From positions 2,331,286 through 2,395,285 of the forward strand of contig NZ_CP024768.1 of assembly GCF_011395035.1 (NCBI RefSeq): a DNA stretch of 64,000 bases, given 5' to 3'. Below the pieces are notes generated by a model. It searched no databases. It was not told where the DNA came from and saw only the letters and a list, made by a program, of their open reading frames with translations. A program made the position numbers and the translations under genes. Positions 25,230 through 34,467 of this stretch are shown here, piece after piece. The DNA is from Pantoea cypripedii. GTDB lineage: Bacteria; Pseudomonadota; Gammaproteobacteria; Enterobacterales; Enterobacteriaceae. Position 1 is the first letter of the stretch, and each line of letters opens with the position of its first letter.

Positions 25230-25382
25230 ATTTTTTACTCGAATTAACTGATGGCGTCACTTGCCTGAATATAGCAGTAACTATAACATGCTTGCTGAAC
25301 TTCGAATATTGACCGCAGGGTGTTAATGACGATTTTATCGGCGTTCATCAAGCGGTAGTGAAAACAGGACGAGTCAGGACAG

Positions 25383-26093
25383 ATGTCGCAAATGCCAATC
25401 GAATTCAAGGGAAGCAGTTTTACCCTGTCAGTCGTTCATCTGCACCATTCGCAACCTGAGGTGATTCGTCAGGCGTTGCAGGACAAAATCGACCAGGCGC
25501 CCGGCTTCCTGAAAAATGCACCGGTGGTGCTGAATGTGTCGGCATTGAACGGCGACATCAACTGGAAGCAGATGCAGCAAGCCATCAGTGCAACGGGGCT
25601 GCGCATCGTTGGCGTCAGCGGTTGTAAAGACGATGCGCTGAAAAAGATGATTGCGCGTGCCGGATTGCCGGTGTTGTCAGAGGGAAGCGATCGCAAAAAG
25701 CGCACTGATGCGCCAGCGACTGAACCCGAGCCAGCACCTGCACCCGTGGTGGCGGATACCGTCAATAAGACCCGCATCATTAATACGCCCGTCCGTTCTG
25801 GCCAGCAAATCTACGCCCGCAATGCTGATTTGATTGTCACCAGCAGCGTGAGCGCTGGTGCCGAGCTGGTTGCCGATGGCAACATTCATATTTACGGCAT
25901 GATGCGCGGTCGCGCCCTGGCGGGTGCCAGTGGCGAGCGTGACTGCCAGATTTTTTGCACCAACCTCGCCGCAGAGTTGGTCTCCATTGCCGGGGAGTAC
26001 TGGATCATGGATCAGATTCCGGCTGAGTTTTTTGGTAAAGCTGCGCGTTTATGCCTCAAAGAGGGCGCGCTCACCATTCAGACACTTAATTAG
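25383..26093 (+). CDS. minC: Septum-site inhibitor MinC
   Basis: Blocks FtsZ polymerisation away from midcell. The 236-residue protein has the N-terminal FtsZ-acting domain (FKGSSFTLSVVHLH) to about residue 105, a proline/alanine-rich linker (PATEPEPAPAPV) and the C-terminal MinD-binding beta-helix domain (VRSGQQIYA, GAELVADGNIHIYG, MMRGRALAGASG). First gene of minCDE; minD starts 33 bases after its stop. Confidence 0.97.
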   Translation: MSQMPIEFKGSSFTLSVVHLHHSQPEVIRQALQDKIDQAPGFLKNAPVVLNVSALNGDINWKQMQQAISATGLRIVGVSGCKDDALKKMIARAGLPVLSEGSDRKKRTDAPATEPEPAPAPVVADTVNKTRIINTPVRSGQQIYARNADLIVTSSVSAGAELVADGNIHIYGMMRGRALAGASGERDCQIFCTNLAAELVSIAGEYWIMDQIPAEFFGKAARLCLKEGALTIQTLN

Positions 26094-26126
26094 GCCCCTT
26101 TTCTTTCGTTAAGGAAATCAACATTT

Positions 26127-26939
26127 ATGGCACGCATCATTGTAGTTACATCCGGTAAAGGGGGCGTTGGCAAGACCACGTCAAGCGCGGCCATCGCCAC
26201 TGGACTCGCGCAAAAAGGCAAAAAAACGGTGGTGATCGATTTTGATATCGGTCTGCGTAACCTCGACCTGATCATGGGCTGTGAACGTCGTGTTGTTTAC
26301 GACTTCGTCAATGTTATTCAGGGCGATGCCACATTGAACCAGGCGCTGATCAAAGATAAGCGCACCGAGCAGCTTTATATTCTGCCCGCGTCGCAAACCC
26401 GCGACAAAGACGCCCTGACCCGCGAAGGCGTGGAAAAAGTGCTTAACGACCTGGCGACGATGGAATTCGATTTTATCGTCTGCGACTCACCCGCCGGTAT
26501 CGAAACGGGTGCCCTGATGGCGCTGTATTTCGCCGATGAAGCGGTCATCACCACTAACCCGGAAGTTTCCTCGGTCCGTGACTCTGACCGTATTCTTGGC
26601 ATTATTTCATCCAAATCCCGTCGTGCGGAAAATAGCCAGGAAGCGGTGAAAGAACACCTGCTGCTGACCCGTTACAATCCGGGCCGCGTAAGCCGTGGTG
26701 ATATGCTGAGCATGGAAGACGTGCTGGATATCCTGCGCATTCCGCTGGTCGGCGTGATTCCTGAAGATCAATCGGTGTTACGTGCCTCCAACCAGGGCGA
26801 ACCCGTGATCCTCGATACCACCTCAGATGCCGGTAAAGCCTATGCTGATACCGTAGACCGCCTGCTTGGCGAAGAACGCCCCTTCCGCTTTATTGAAGAA
26901 GAGAAGAAGGGTTTCCTGAAACGCCTGTTCGGGGGATAA
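26127..26939 (+). CDS. minD: Septum-site determining ATPase MinD
   Basis: ParA/MinD-type ATPase that binds the membrane with ATP and recruits MinC; oscillates with MinE. The 270-residue product matches E. coli in length. Deviant Walker A SGKGGVGKTT has the signature Lys11 and the P-loop Lys16; IDFDIGLRNLDLI is the A' segment. The amphipathic membrane-targeting end EEEKKGFLKRLFGG is intact. minE follows after three bases. Confidence 0.98.
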   Translation: MARIIVVTSGKGGVGKTTSSAAIATGLAQKGKKTVVIDFDIGLRNLDLIMGCERRVVYDFVNVIQGDATLNQALIKDKRTEQLYILPASQTRDKDALTREGVEKVLNDLATMEFDFIVCDSPAGIETGALMALYFADEAVITTNPEVSSVRDSDRILGIISSKSRRAENSQEAVKEHLLLTRYNPGRVSRGDMLSMEDVLDILRIPLVGVIPEDQSVLRASNQGEPVILDTTSDAGKAYADTVDRLLGEERPFRFIEEEKKGFLKRLFGG

Positions 26940-26942
26940 CCA

Positions 26943-27212
26943 ATGGCATTACTTGATTTCTTTTTATCCCGTAAGAAGAACACAGCCAACATAGCCAAGG
27001 AAAGGCTGCAGATTATTGTGGCTGAACGCAGAAGGGGTGACAGTGAGCCCCACTATCTGCCGCAGCTCAAGCGCGACATTCTGGAAGTGATTTGCAAATA
27101 TGTGAAAATTGATCCGGATATGGTGACCGTTCAGCTGGATCAGAAAGGGGATGATATCTCGATTCTGGAGCTGAACGTTACACTACCGGAGACGGAAGAA
27201 GTCACCAAATGA
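26943..27212 (+). CDS. minE: Topological specificity factor MinE
   Basis: Stimulates MinD ATPase and restricts MinC to the poles. The 89-residue protein has the N-terminal membrane/MinD-contact segment (MALLDFFLSRKKNTANIAKE) and the C-terminal dimerisation domain. It is the last minCDE gene and converges on rnd, with a weak CCTGC/GCAGG hairpin at 27234-27255 in the gap. Confidence 0.97.
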   Translation: MALLDFFLSRKKNTANIAKERLQIIVAERRRGDSEPHYLPQLKRDILEVICKYVKIDPDMVTVQLDQKGDDISILELNVTLPETEEVTK

Positions 27213-27265
27213 CGCCAGCGGTTTCCTGATTTTCTCCTGCGCAGTTTGCAGGGGAAAAAACCGCG

Positions 27266-28387
27266 TTACAGGCTTTGCAAAATCTCGTCGATGCGCGCTT
27301 TCAGCAAATCGCCGCGCCAGCCTGTGAGCAATTCCGGGGTGCGTGATGCCGTTTTCAAGCCCCAATGCACACTCAGAACCTGATTGATCTGGCGACGTGA
27401 AGCCAGCAACTCCTGACTAAACCCGGTATCCTCACTGACCTGCTGCACCAGCGCTTTGATCGCTTTAAAGGTTTGTTTGTATTGTGGATGGTCGATCAAA
27501 TTGCCCAGCGGTTGTGGCAGTGTGGCCTCATCCTGCGCCTGTGCTTCAGCGACCAGCGCCACCATCGCTTTGCCGTGGAAGCGAATCTCATGACCATTCA
27601 GGCCAAGATGATCCAGCTCACCCAGGCTGCCCGGCATAAAGCGCGCGACTTTCCACAGATTCTCTTCGCGAACCACAAAGTTCACCGCCATATCTTTCTG
27701 ACGTGCCAGGTTTAAGCGCCACTCTGCCAGGCGTTGCAGTGCGGCCAGCTGACGCGGGCGCAACTGCCAGGCATTGGTGATATCACGCCATGCCTCATTG
27801 GGCGTCAGCACATCCAGACGACGCTGGCACAGGGTATCGCACTCACTGAGTGCCGCCGCCATATTGCCAGCCGCTTCGGTTTGCGCCATTAACAGATGAG
27901 CAATCGGCAGCAGATACGCCACATCGGCAGCCGCATATTCACACTGCCGTGCCGTCAGCGGTCGAGCCAGCCAGTCAGTACGCGCTTCGCTTTTATCCAG
28001 CTCGATTTGTTCGAAATGCATCACCATCGCCGCAAAACCCCATGACAACGGCTGGCCGGAAAATGCCGCCAGAATCTGGGTATCAATCATGGGATCCGGC
28101 AGACAGCCAAAACGATGCAGAAACACTTCCAGGTCTTCACCACCCGCGTGCAGAAATTTCGTGACCCTGGTATCACGCAACAGGTCGATAAACGGTGTCC
28201 AGTCACTGATGTTGAGGGGATCGATCAGGACCAATTGCTCGCTATCAAACAGCTGGATCAGTCCCAGCTGCGGATAGTAAGTACGGGTGCGGACAAATTC
28301 GGTATCCAGCGCCACGGCAGCATGCTGGCGTGCCTTTTCGCACACCGCAGCCAGTTGGTCATTTTGGTCGATCAGGGAATAATTCAC
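27266..28387 (-). CDS. rnd: Ribonuclease D
   Basis: 3'-5' exoribonuclease trimming tRNA precursors. The start is taken as GTG at 28387 (MNYSLIDQNDQL), giving 373 residues against 375 in E. coli, whose rnd also uses a non-ATG start; the ribosome site is weak. DEDD motifs are visible: ALDTEFVRTRTYYP (Exo I), HAGGEDLEVF (Exo II) and CEYAAADVAYLLPI (Exo III). Two HRDC domains follow. It is downstream of fadD beyond a terminator. Confidence 0.93.
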   Translation of the reverse strand: MNYSLIDQNDQLAAVCEKARQHAAVALDTEFVRTRTYYPQLGLIQLFDSEQLVLIDPLNISDWTPFIDLLRDTRVTKFLHAGGEDLEVFLHRFGCLPDPMIDTQILAAFSGQPLSWGFAAMVMHFEQIELDKSEARTDWLARPLTARQCEYAAADVAYLLPIAHLLMAQTEAAGNMAAALSECDTLCQRRLDVLTPNEAWRDITNAWQLRPRQLAALQRLAEWRLNLARQKDMAVNFVVREENLWKVARFMPGSLGELDHLGLNGHEIRFHGKAMVALVAEAQAQDEATLPQPLGNLIDHPQYKQTFKAIKALVQQVSEDTGFSQELLASRRQINQVLSVHWGLKTASRTPELLTGWRGDLLKARIDEILQSL

Positions 28388-28437
28388 GTTATGTTTTCGC
28401 TGCGACAGACTGCGCGCAGCGCTCCATGTTAAAAGCA

Positions 28438-28466
28438 ATAAAAACGCCGGACATTGCCGGCGTTAA
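28438..28466 (-). terminator. Terminator of fadD
   Basis: On the minus strand AACGCCGGC, loop AATGT, CCGGCGTT followed by TTTATTGC. It separates fadD from rnd, though rnd transcription could partly read through. Confidence 0.85.
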
Positions 28467-28485
28467 CCATTAAGCGAGGTACACA

Positions 28486-30162
28486 CTACTGCCCTTCCCG
28501 CTTCACCTCATCACGCAATTCGCGACGTAAGATCTTACCCACATTGGTTTTAGGCAGCTCATCACGAAACTCGATAATCTTCGGCACCTTGTAGCCGGTA
28601 AGCTGACGCCGACAGTGATCCAGCACTTCTTCTTTAGTCAGGCTGGGATCTTTCTTCACGATGCACACTTTCACCGCTTCACCGGAAAGATCGCTCGGCA
28701 CACCAATCGCGGCAGCCTCACGTATCTTCGCATGCTGCATCAGCACATCTTCGATTTCGTTAGGATACACGTTAAATCCCGACACCAGAATCATGTCTTT
28801 TTTACGGTCGACGATGCGGATAAAGCCTTCACTGTCCACGGTAACAATATCACCGGTGTGCAGCCAGCCATTTTTCAGCACTTCTTCAGTGGCTTCCGGA
28901 CGTTGCCAGTAGCCAATCATTACCTGCGGGCCGCGAATACAAAGTTCGCCGGGTTCGCCTGGTGCCACGTCATTATCCTGCTCATCAACGATACGCACAT
29001 CGGTGGAGGGGACTGGCAACCCGATACTGCCGGTGTGACAGGTAATGTCATAAGGATTGACCGACACCAGCGGCGAGCATTCCGTCAGGCCATAGCCTTC
29101 CAGCAGATAATGCCCGGTGAGTTTTTCCCAGCGCTCCGCCACCGCCTTTTGCACTGACATCCCCCCTCCTGCGGACATGCGCAGGGTGGAGAAATCCAGC
29201 TGATTAAAATTGGCATCGTTCAGCAGCGCATTGAACAACGTATTCACGCCGGTGATCGCGGTAAACGGGAACTTCGCCAGTTCTCTGACAAAGCCCGGGA
29301 TATCACGCGGATTGGTAATCAGCAGGTTCTGCCCACCGAGGTCGAGGAATAACAGGCAATTCACCGTCAGGGCAAAAATATGATACAGCGGCAATGCGGT
29401 GACCACGCACTCCTGACCCGGGCGCAACAATTTGCCGTAGGTTGCCTTCGCCTGTTCGAGGTTGGCCTGCATGTTGCCGTGGGTCAGCATCGCGCCTTTC
29501 GCCACGCCGGTGGTGCCACCGGTATATTGTAAAAACGCCAGATCATCATTGGTCACGTCAGGACGCTGGTAACTTAGCTGTTCACCCCGCTGCAACGCCT
29601 GGCGAAACGGCACCGCACCTGGCAGATGATATTTCGGCACCAGTTTTTTCACGTAGCGGACGATAAAGTTAACCAGTGTGCCTTTTATCGGGGCCAGTTG
29701 ATCCCCCATACGTGTCAGCATGACGTGTTTGACCTGGGTCTCCGCCACCACTTTTTCCAGCGTATGGGCAAAGTTCGACACGATAACAATCGCGCAGGCA
29801 CCGCTGTCATTCAGTTGATGCTTTAATTCGCGCGGCGTATACAACGGGTTAACATTGACCACCACCATCCCGGCGCGTAACACACCAAACAACGCCACCG
29901 GATATTGCAGCAGATTAGGCATCATCAGGGCGACACGATCGCCCGCTTTCAGCTTCAGCCCATGCTGCAACCAGGCGGCAAAGGCGCGGCTTTGCTGCTC
30001 CAGCTGGCGATAGGTCATGGGTTGCCCCATGTTAACGAAAGCGACCTGATCGGCATATTGCGCCGCCGCATGCTCAAACAAATCGATTAACGATGTATAA
30101 CGGTCAGCAGTAATTTCCGCTGGTACATCTGGCGGATAGCGTTTCAGCCAAACCTTAGTCAA
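28486..30162 (-). CDS. fadD: Long-chain fatty acid-CoA ligase
   Basis: Activates long-chain fatty acids to acyl-CoA at the inner membrane for beta-oxidation. TTG at 30162 is taken as start: GGGGTG lies six bases upstream and the protein then begins MTKVWLKRYPPDVP with 558 residues, like the TTG-started E. coli FadD (561). An upstream in-frame ATG (30195, MAKQQETRG) is an alternative. Motifs: YTGGTTGVAKGA (AMP/ATP signature), GYGLTECSP, and NGWLHTGDI...RIVDRKKDM (FACS motif). A FadR operator lies 70 bases upstream of the start. Confidence 0.94.
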   Translation of the reverse strand: MTKVWLKRYPPDVPAEITADRYTSLIDLFEHAAAQYADQVAFVNMGQPMTYRQLEQQSRAFAAWLQHGLKLKAGDRVALMMPNLLQYPVALFGVLRAGMVVVNVNPLYTPRELKHQLNDSGACAIVIVSNFAHTLEKVVAETQVKHVMLTRMGDQLAPIKGTLVNFIVRYVKKLVPKYHLPGAVPFRQALQRGEQLSYQRPDVTNDDLAFLQYTGGTTGVAKGAMLTHGNMQANLEQAKATYGKLLRPGQECVVTALPLYHIFALTVNCLLFLDLGGQNLLITNPRDIPGFVRELAKFPFTAITGVNTLFNALLNDANFNQLDFSTLRMSAGGGMSVQKAVAERWEKLTGHYLLEGYGLTECSPLVSVNPYDITCHTGSIGLPVPSTDVRIVDEQDNDVAPGEPGELCIRGPQVMIGYWQRPEATEEVLKNGWLHTGDIVTVDSEGFIRIVDRKKDMILVSGFNVYPNEIEDVLMQHAKIREAAAIGVPSDLSGEAVKVCIVKKDPSLTKEEVLDHCRRQLTGYKVPKIIEFRDELPKTNVGKILRRELRDEVKREGQ

Positions 30163-30231
30163 AGATTCACCCCGAGTTTCTTGTTGCTTAGCCATCGCCG
30201 CCTCTGCCATCAGTGTCATTAACAATATTTT

Positions 30232-30248
30232 AACTGATTGTACCAGTT
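30232..30248. promoter_or_regulatory. FadR operator upstream of fadD
   Basis: AACTGATTGTACCAGTT matches 14 of 17 positions of the FadR consensus AACTGGTCNGACCAGTT and keeps the outer AACTG/CAGTT palindrome. fadD is a classic FadR-repressed gene and fadR is in this window. Confidence 0.75.
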
Positions 30249-30313
30249 TGCCGGGTTCGACCTGTTCAGGTTGCGAGGCTCATCACTAAATTTCGCGCTT
30301 CGGTTGCGTGCGC

Positions 30314-30349
30314 AATAAAAAAGCCCGGTCGCGAGCGCCGCGATCGGGC
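30314..30349 (-). terminator. Terminator of yeaY
   Basis: GCCCGATCGCG / CGCGACCGGGC stem with one mismatch, followed on the minus strand by TTTTTTATTG. Confidence 0.85.
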
Positions 30350-30371
30350 CGTAAATAACTGAAATAAAAAA

Positions 30372-30965
30372 TTATTCAGTCAGAATTGTTTCTACCTGTG
30401 CCGGACCGCTACTGTACATACCCCAGTAAGGGTTAGGTCCCCAGTATCCTGGGTGATGGCGCGTCGGTCCGTAGAAAATCCAGGGATCGATGGGCTGCGG
30501 CGGCGTCATAACCTGCTGGGTTAAATGCCAGCGCTGATAGCCTTTTACGTCGATCACGACAAAATTATAGTTGGCCTGGCCCACCGTGCCTTTTTCGCTA
30601 CCTTTGATGTTACCCAGCACCGTAACGTACTGATTTTTCACATCGGTCGGATCAACAAATCCGTGAATGTCGGCAAAGATACGTCCAACCGAAGCTGAAC
30701 CGAGGCGCGGACGCCCGCTGTCATCCAGCGGCTGGGTGGCAATTTCCAGACGCGTCAGACCATTCAGATTGGTGACGTTCACCACTTTACCGCCAAAACG
30801 TGACTCCTGGCCGACGTAAAGCTGCGGCGCATTCATCACCCGTAATAAATCTTGCTGTGGAAGCGGAGAACTCCCTTTAATGGAATCCGGCACCGAAACA
30901 CAACCGCTGAGCAACAGCGCGCAGGCTAATAAAGCGCCAGACATCCTTTTACGACTAATTGGCAT
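30372..30965 (-). CDS. yeaY: Slp family outer-membrane lipoprotein YeaY
   Basis: A 197-residue lipoprotein. The N terminus has basic residues, a hydrophobic stretch and the lipobox LLLSGC with Cys22 as the acylation site. Residue +2 is Val, not Asp, which favours outer-membrane sorting. The body (VGQESRFGGKVVNV, FVDPTDVKNQYVTVLGNIKG) is that of E. coli YeaY/Slp, an outer-membrane lipoprotein induced by starvation and envelope stress. It lies downstream of tsaB on the same strand, as in E. coli. The C terminus is unusually rich in Pro/Trp/Tyr. Confidence 0.9.
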   Translation of the reverse strand: MPISRKRMSGALLACALLLSGCVSVPDSIKGSSPLPQQDLLRVMNAPQLYVGQESRFGGKVVNVTNLNGLTRLEIATQPLDDSGRPRLGSASVGRIFADIHGFVDPTDVKNQYVTVLGNIKGSEKGTVGQANYNFVVIDVKGYQRWHLTQQVMTPPQPIDPWIFYGPTRHHPGYWGPNPYWGMYSSGPAQVETILTE

Positions 30966-31025
30966 AAAAGCCTCCTGTTATTTCTCAGATTAGACTGAGA
31001 GCGCAGCGATAAGTTGCGTGGTGGC

Positions 31026-31724
31026 TTAACGTCCCGGCAATTTTTTCCATGCCACTTCATTGCGCAAATAGACCGGCTCGGCGTGCTCCACCGCGACAGT
31101 TTCCCCCCGTTGCCAGGCAGCCACAGCCAGCGGCAACATATCTTCGGCCGCCGGTAAGGTGACTTCGCTGGTCACCAGCTGGGCACCGGGCGTGGTGAGC
31201 AGGTGCGGATAGGCTTGCCAGCCGGTACCGACGGTGGTCCATTCGCCACTCAGACTATTGATGCGCGCCTGTGCCGCTTCTGGCGACAGCACCGCTTCGG
31301 TCTCTGCACCCTGCCATGCGCCATTAACATCGCGCTGATACTCAGCCCAGTAGACTTCGCCCATACGCGCATCAATCGCCGCCAGTACGCGCGTCGCGCC
31401 AGTTTTACGCCATGCACCCTGCGCCATCGTGGCCAGGGAGGAGACACCAATCATCGGCAGATTCGCTCCCAGTGCCAGCCCCTGAGCAATGCCAATGCCA
31501 ATACGCACGCCGGTAAAGCTGCCTGGTCCACGCCCAAAAGCCAGCGCGTCGATCGCGGTCAGTTCCAGCTGCTGCGCCTGCAGCAGCTCCTGCACCAGTG
31601 GCAGAATACGCTGCGTGTGGTCACGCGGGGCGATTTCGAAACGGGCATCGATGTGCTGTTGATTCAGCAGTGCGGCAGAACAGGCTTCTGTCGCCGTGTC
31701 CAGGGCTAAAATTCGGGCGGACAT
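31026..31724 (-). CDS. tsaB: tRNA threonylcarbamoyladenosine biosynthesis protein TsaB
   Basis: Non-catalytic ASKHA-fold partner of TsaD in making t6A at position 37 of tRNAs reading ANN codons; essential in E. coli. The 232-residue protein has the family motifs ILALDTATEACSAAL, FGRGPGSFTGVRIGIGIAQGLA and AAIDARMGEVYWAEY. It follows yoaA by 53 bases, in the order yoaA-tsaB-yeaY as in E. coli. Confidence 0.95.
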   Translation of the reverse strand: MSARILALDTATEACSAALLNQQHIDARFEIAPRDHTQRILPLVQELLQAQQLELTAIDALAFGRGPGSFTGVRIGIGIAQGLALGANLPMIGVSSLATMAQGAWRKTGATRVLAAIDARMGEVYWAEYQRDVNGAWQGAETEAVLSPEAAQARINSLSGEWTTVGTGWQAYPHLLTTPGAQLVTSEVTLPAAEDMLPLAVAAWQRGETVAVEHAEPVYLRNEVAWKKLPGR

Positions 31725-31777
31725 AACAACCTCGGGAGATTCAAAATGGCGCGCATCTTACCACAGCCTGGCACAAA

Positions 31778-33688
31778 TTAGTGACTCTCCTGCTCGCGAG
31801 CGAAGCGGATGGCGCGGTCAAGATCGCGGGTTCGTGGGGTGGGAGGCAAACTATTAAGGAACAGCGCACCATAGGGCCGCGACACCAGGCGCTGGTCGCA
31901 AATCACCAGTACACCACGATCGTCGGTATCACGGATCAACCGCCCCACCCCCTGTTTCAGGGTAATCACCGCATCCGGCAGCTGGACATCATTAAACGGG
32001 TCACCGCCACGTAAGCGGCAATCCTCCATGCGTGCCTTCAGCAATGGGTCTTCCGGCGAGGTAAACGGCAGCTTATCGATGATCACTAATGACAGCGCAT
32101 CGCCCCGCACATCCACCCCTTCCCAGAAGCTGCTGGTGGCCACCAGCAAGGCATTGCCCGCTTCAATAAACTGCTTCAGCAGCTGACCTTTGCTGGTTTC
32201 GCCCTGCAACAGCACCGGCAGGGTCATGGAGGCACGAAATTCTGCTGCCAGTTCGCGCATCATCATGTGCGAGGTACAGAGAAAGAAGCAGCGCCCCTTG
32301 TTGGCATCGATCAGTGGCTTCATCATGCGTGCCAGCTGGCGGGCACCTCCGGGACGGTTCGGCTCCGGTAAGTTACGCGGCACGCACAGCAGCGCCTGAC
32401 GGGCATAATCGAACGGGCTGTTGAGAATCAGCGTTTTCGCTTTATCCACCCCCAACCGGCTGGAGAAATGACTCATCTGTTCATTGACCGCCAGCGTGGC
32501 GGAGGTGAAGATCCAGGCGGCTTTACGATTATCCATTACTTCCCGGAAGCGTTCTGCCACCGACAGCGGCGTCAGCGCCAGGGTGAAATGTCGGCTGGAG
32601 CATTCATACCAGTAGCTGAACCCCGGTTCATCGATGGCGCGCAGCCGTTTCAGGCGGGTTCGATAGAGGGCGGCACGCTCAAAGGCAGCATCCAACAATG
32701 CGGAGCGCCCCAGCGACAGTTTGATCACGTCATAACAAAGTTCCAGCGCATCATCCAGCAGGGTCAGCATGCGCATCACGTTGTTATCGTTCAGCAGATC
32801 GCGCAGATTGCCACGGAAACCCGGCTCCCCCAGCGTCAGGCGGAAATCCTGGGTGCATTGCGCCAGCCGGTCGGCAGATTTCTGTAGCTGCTGCACATCA
32901 CGCACTTCGGTACGGTAGGCAATGATGATGTCTTTGACCAAATCGAGTAGCTGGCGGCTGGAGAGTTGCTGGCCGAAATACTGGCTGGCGATATCCGGCA
33001 GCTGGTGCGCTTCGTCAAAAATCATCACTTCCGCTTCCGGGATCAACTCGGCAAAGCCGCTCTCCTTCACCACTAAATCGGCGAGGAAAAGATGATGGTT
33101 GACCACCACTACGTCCGCATCCATGGCCCGTTTACGCGCCTTCACCACAAAGCAATCTTTATACAGCGGGCAATCACTGCCGAGACAGTTATCATTGGTG
33201 CTGGTGACGTAAGGCCAGACCGGGCTGTCTTCGGCGACACCGCTACAGCTGCTGATATCGCCGTCAACGGTTTCTGATGACCAGCCGCGCAGGGTAATCA
33301 AATCCCCCAGCGCCTGGACGCTAAGGTCGCCACCGGTTTGTGTTTGCTGCTCCATACGTTCGAGACACAGATAGTTGGAACGGCCTTTCAGCAGCGCGGT
33401 TTTGCCTTTAAATTTCAGGGCGCGGGCAACGGTGGGCAGATCGCGATTATAAAGCTGATCCTGCAACGCTTTCGATCCGGTGGAGATAATGACTTTTTTG
33501 TCAGCCCGCAACGCCGGGGCGAGATAAGCGTAGGTTTTCCCGGTACCGGTGCCGGCTTCGACCACTAACTCACCGCCGGTTTTCACCGCCTCAGCGACTG
33601 CCTGCGCCATCTCGCGCTGCGCTTCACGCGGTTTAAAGCCAGGGATCGCCAGCGCCAGCGCGCCGTCAGCTGCAAAATCGTCTGCCAC
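31778..33688 (-). CDS. yoaA: DinG/XPD-like ATP-dependent helicase YoaA
   Basis: Superfamily 2 Fe-S helicase; E. coli YoaA works with the clamp-loader subunit HolC at stalled forks. The 636-residue product has Walker A EAGTGTGKTY near residue 45, four Fe-S cysteines in the SCSG...NCLGSDCPLYKDC stretch (about residues 148-180), the DEAH box MIFDEAHQLPD, and C-terminal motifs SFWEGVD and QGVGRLIR. It heads the yoaA-tsaB-yeaY group and is divergent from yoaB. Confidence 0.95.
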   Translation of the reverse strand: MADDFAADGALALAIPGFKPREAQREMAQAVAEAVKTGGELVVEAGTGTGKTYAYLAPALRADKKVIISTGSKALQDQLYNRDLPTVARALKFKGKTALLKGRSNYLCLERMEQQTQTGGDLSVQALGDLITLRGWSSETVDGDISSCSGVAEDSPVWPYVTSTNDNCLGSDCPLYKDCFVVKARKRAMDADVVVVNHHLFLADLVVKESGFAELIPEAEVMIFDEAHQLPDIASQYFGQQLSSRQLLDLVKDIIIAYRTEVRDVQQLQKSADRLAQCTQDFRLTLGEPGFRGNLRDLLNDNNVMRMLTLLDDALELCYDVIKLSLGRSALLDAAFERAALYRTRLKRLRAIDEPGFSYWYECSSRHFTLALTPLSVAERFREVMDNRKAAWIFTSATLAVNEQMSHFSSRLGVDKAKTLILNSPFDYARQALLCVPRNLPEPNRPGGARQLARMMKPLIDANKGRCFFLCTSHMMMRELAAEFRASMTLPVLLQGETSKGQLLKQFIEAGNALLVATSSFWEGVDVRGDALSLVIIDKLPFTSPEDPLLKARMEDCRLRGGDPFNDVQLPDAVITLKQGVGRLIRDTDDRGVLVICDQRLVSRPYGALFLNSLPPTPRTRDLDRAIRFAREQESH

Positions 33689-33812
33689 ACATCCTCACCG
33701 ATTACTCAAAAAGACCTGTAATTATGTCAGGATTCCGCCTGTGCGACCACAACAGATGACAGCGCCCCCGGGGATGTGTCAGGCTAGTGCCGCAATAAAT
33801 AAGGAGAAAATC

Positions 33813-34157
33813 ATGACCATTACCCGTATCGATCCCGAGCACCGTATGTCCGAAGCCGTTATTCATAACCAGACCGTGTATTACACCAGCGTGCCGGAGA
33901 ACCTTGATGAGGATGCGGAAGCGCAGACCGCCAATGCGCTGGCGGTCATTGACGCCATTCTGACCCGCGTCGGTTCCGATAAAAGCAAAATCCTCGACGC
34001 TACTATTTTCCTCGTCGATAAAGCCGACTTCCCGGCGATGAACCGCGCCTGGGATGCCTGGGTGTCACCGGGCAATGCACCGGTACGCTGTACCGTGCAA
34101 GCCGGTTTGATGAACCCAAAGTATAAAGTCGAAATCAAGATCATCGCCGCGTTGTAA
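33813..34157 (+). CDS. yoaB: RidA family protein YoaB
   Basis: A 114-residue YjgF/YER057c/UK114 (RidA-like) protein, equal in length to E. coli YoaB. RidA enzymes deaminate reactive enamines/imines; YoaB's own role is not settled. APVRCTVQAGL carries the conserved Arg and Cys of the active cleft. Start ATG 33813 follows AAGGAGAA. It is divergent from yoaA and converges on yoaH. Confidence 0.93.
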   Translation: MTITRIDPEHRMSEAVIHNQTVYYTSVPENLDEDAEAQTANALAVIDAILTRVGSDKSKILDATIFLVDKADFPAMNRAWDAWVSPGNAPVRCTVQAGLMNPKYKVEIKIIAAL

Positions 34158-34170
34158 CACGTTTCGGGCG

Positions 34171-34356
34171 TCAGGCGTCGTCTTCGTCGTCTTCAAAGCG
34201 CGCCCGAATCTGCTCACCCTGATGGCTCTGGCGAATTTCATGCGCCACCTGGGCAATCGCCTGACCACTGGCCATACCGTCCGCCATCAATTCCTGAATA
34301 CGTTCGACGGCCTGTTGTTGCTGTTCGTGAGATAATGCCGGAAGACCTGAAAACAT
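34171..34356 (-). CDS. yoaH: UPF0181 protein YoaH
   Basis: A 61-residue acidic-tailed protein (E. coli 59 aa): MFSGLPALSHEQQQQAVE, IQELMADGMASGQAI and an FEDDEDD end. Function unknown. ATG at 34356 follows GGAG (in CCAGGAGCGAG on the minus strand). It is divergent from pabB by 111 bases, as in E. coli. Confidence 0.9.
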   Translation of the reverse strand: MFSGLPALSHEQQQQAVERIQELMADGMASGQAIAQVAHEIRQSHQGEQIRARFEDDEDDA

Positions 34357-34467
34357 AACTCGCTCCTGGGAAAAAGGGGACGCATTATTCCATGCGGAAC
34401 AAACAGGTGCCAGCAGCAAAAAAATGTGTCAGGCTAACGCCCTTGTTGCTGTTATCTGATTTGTCCC

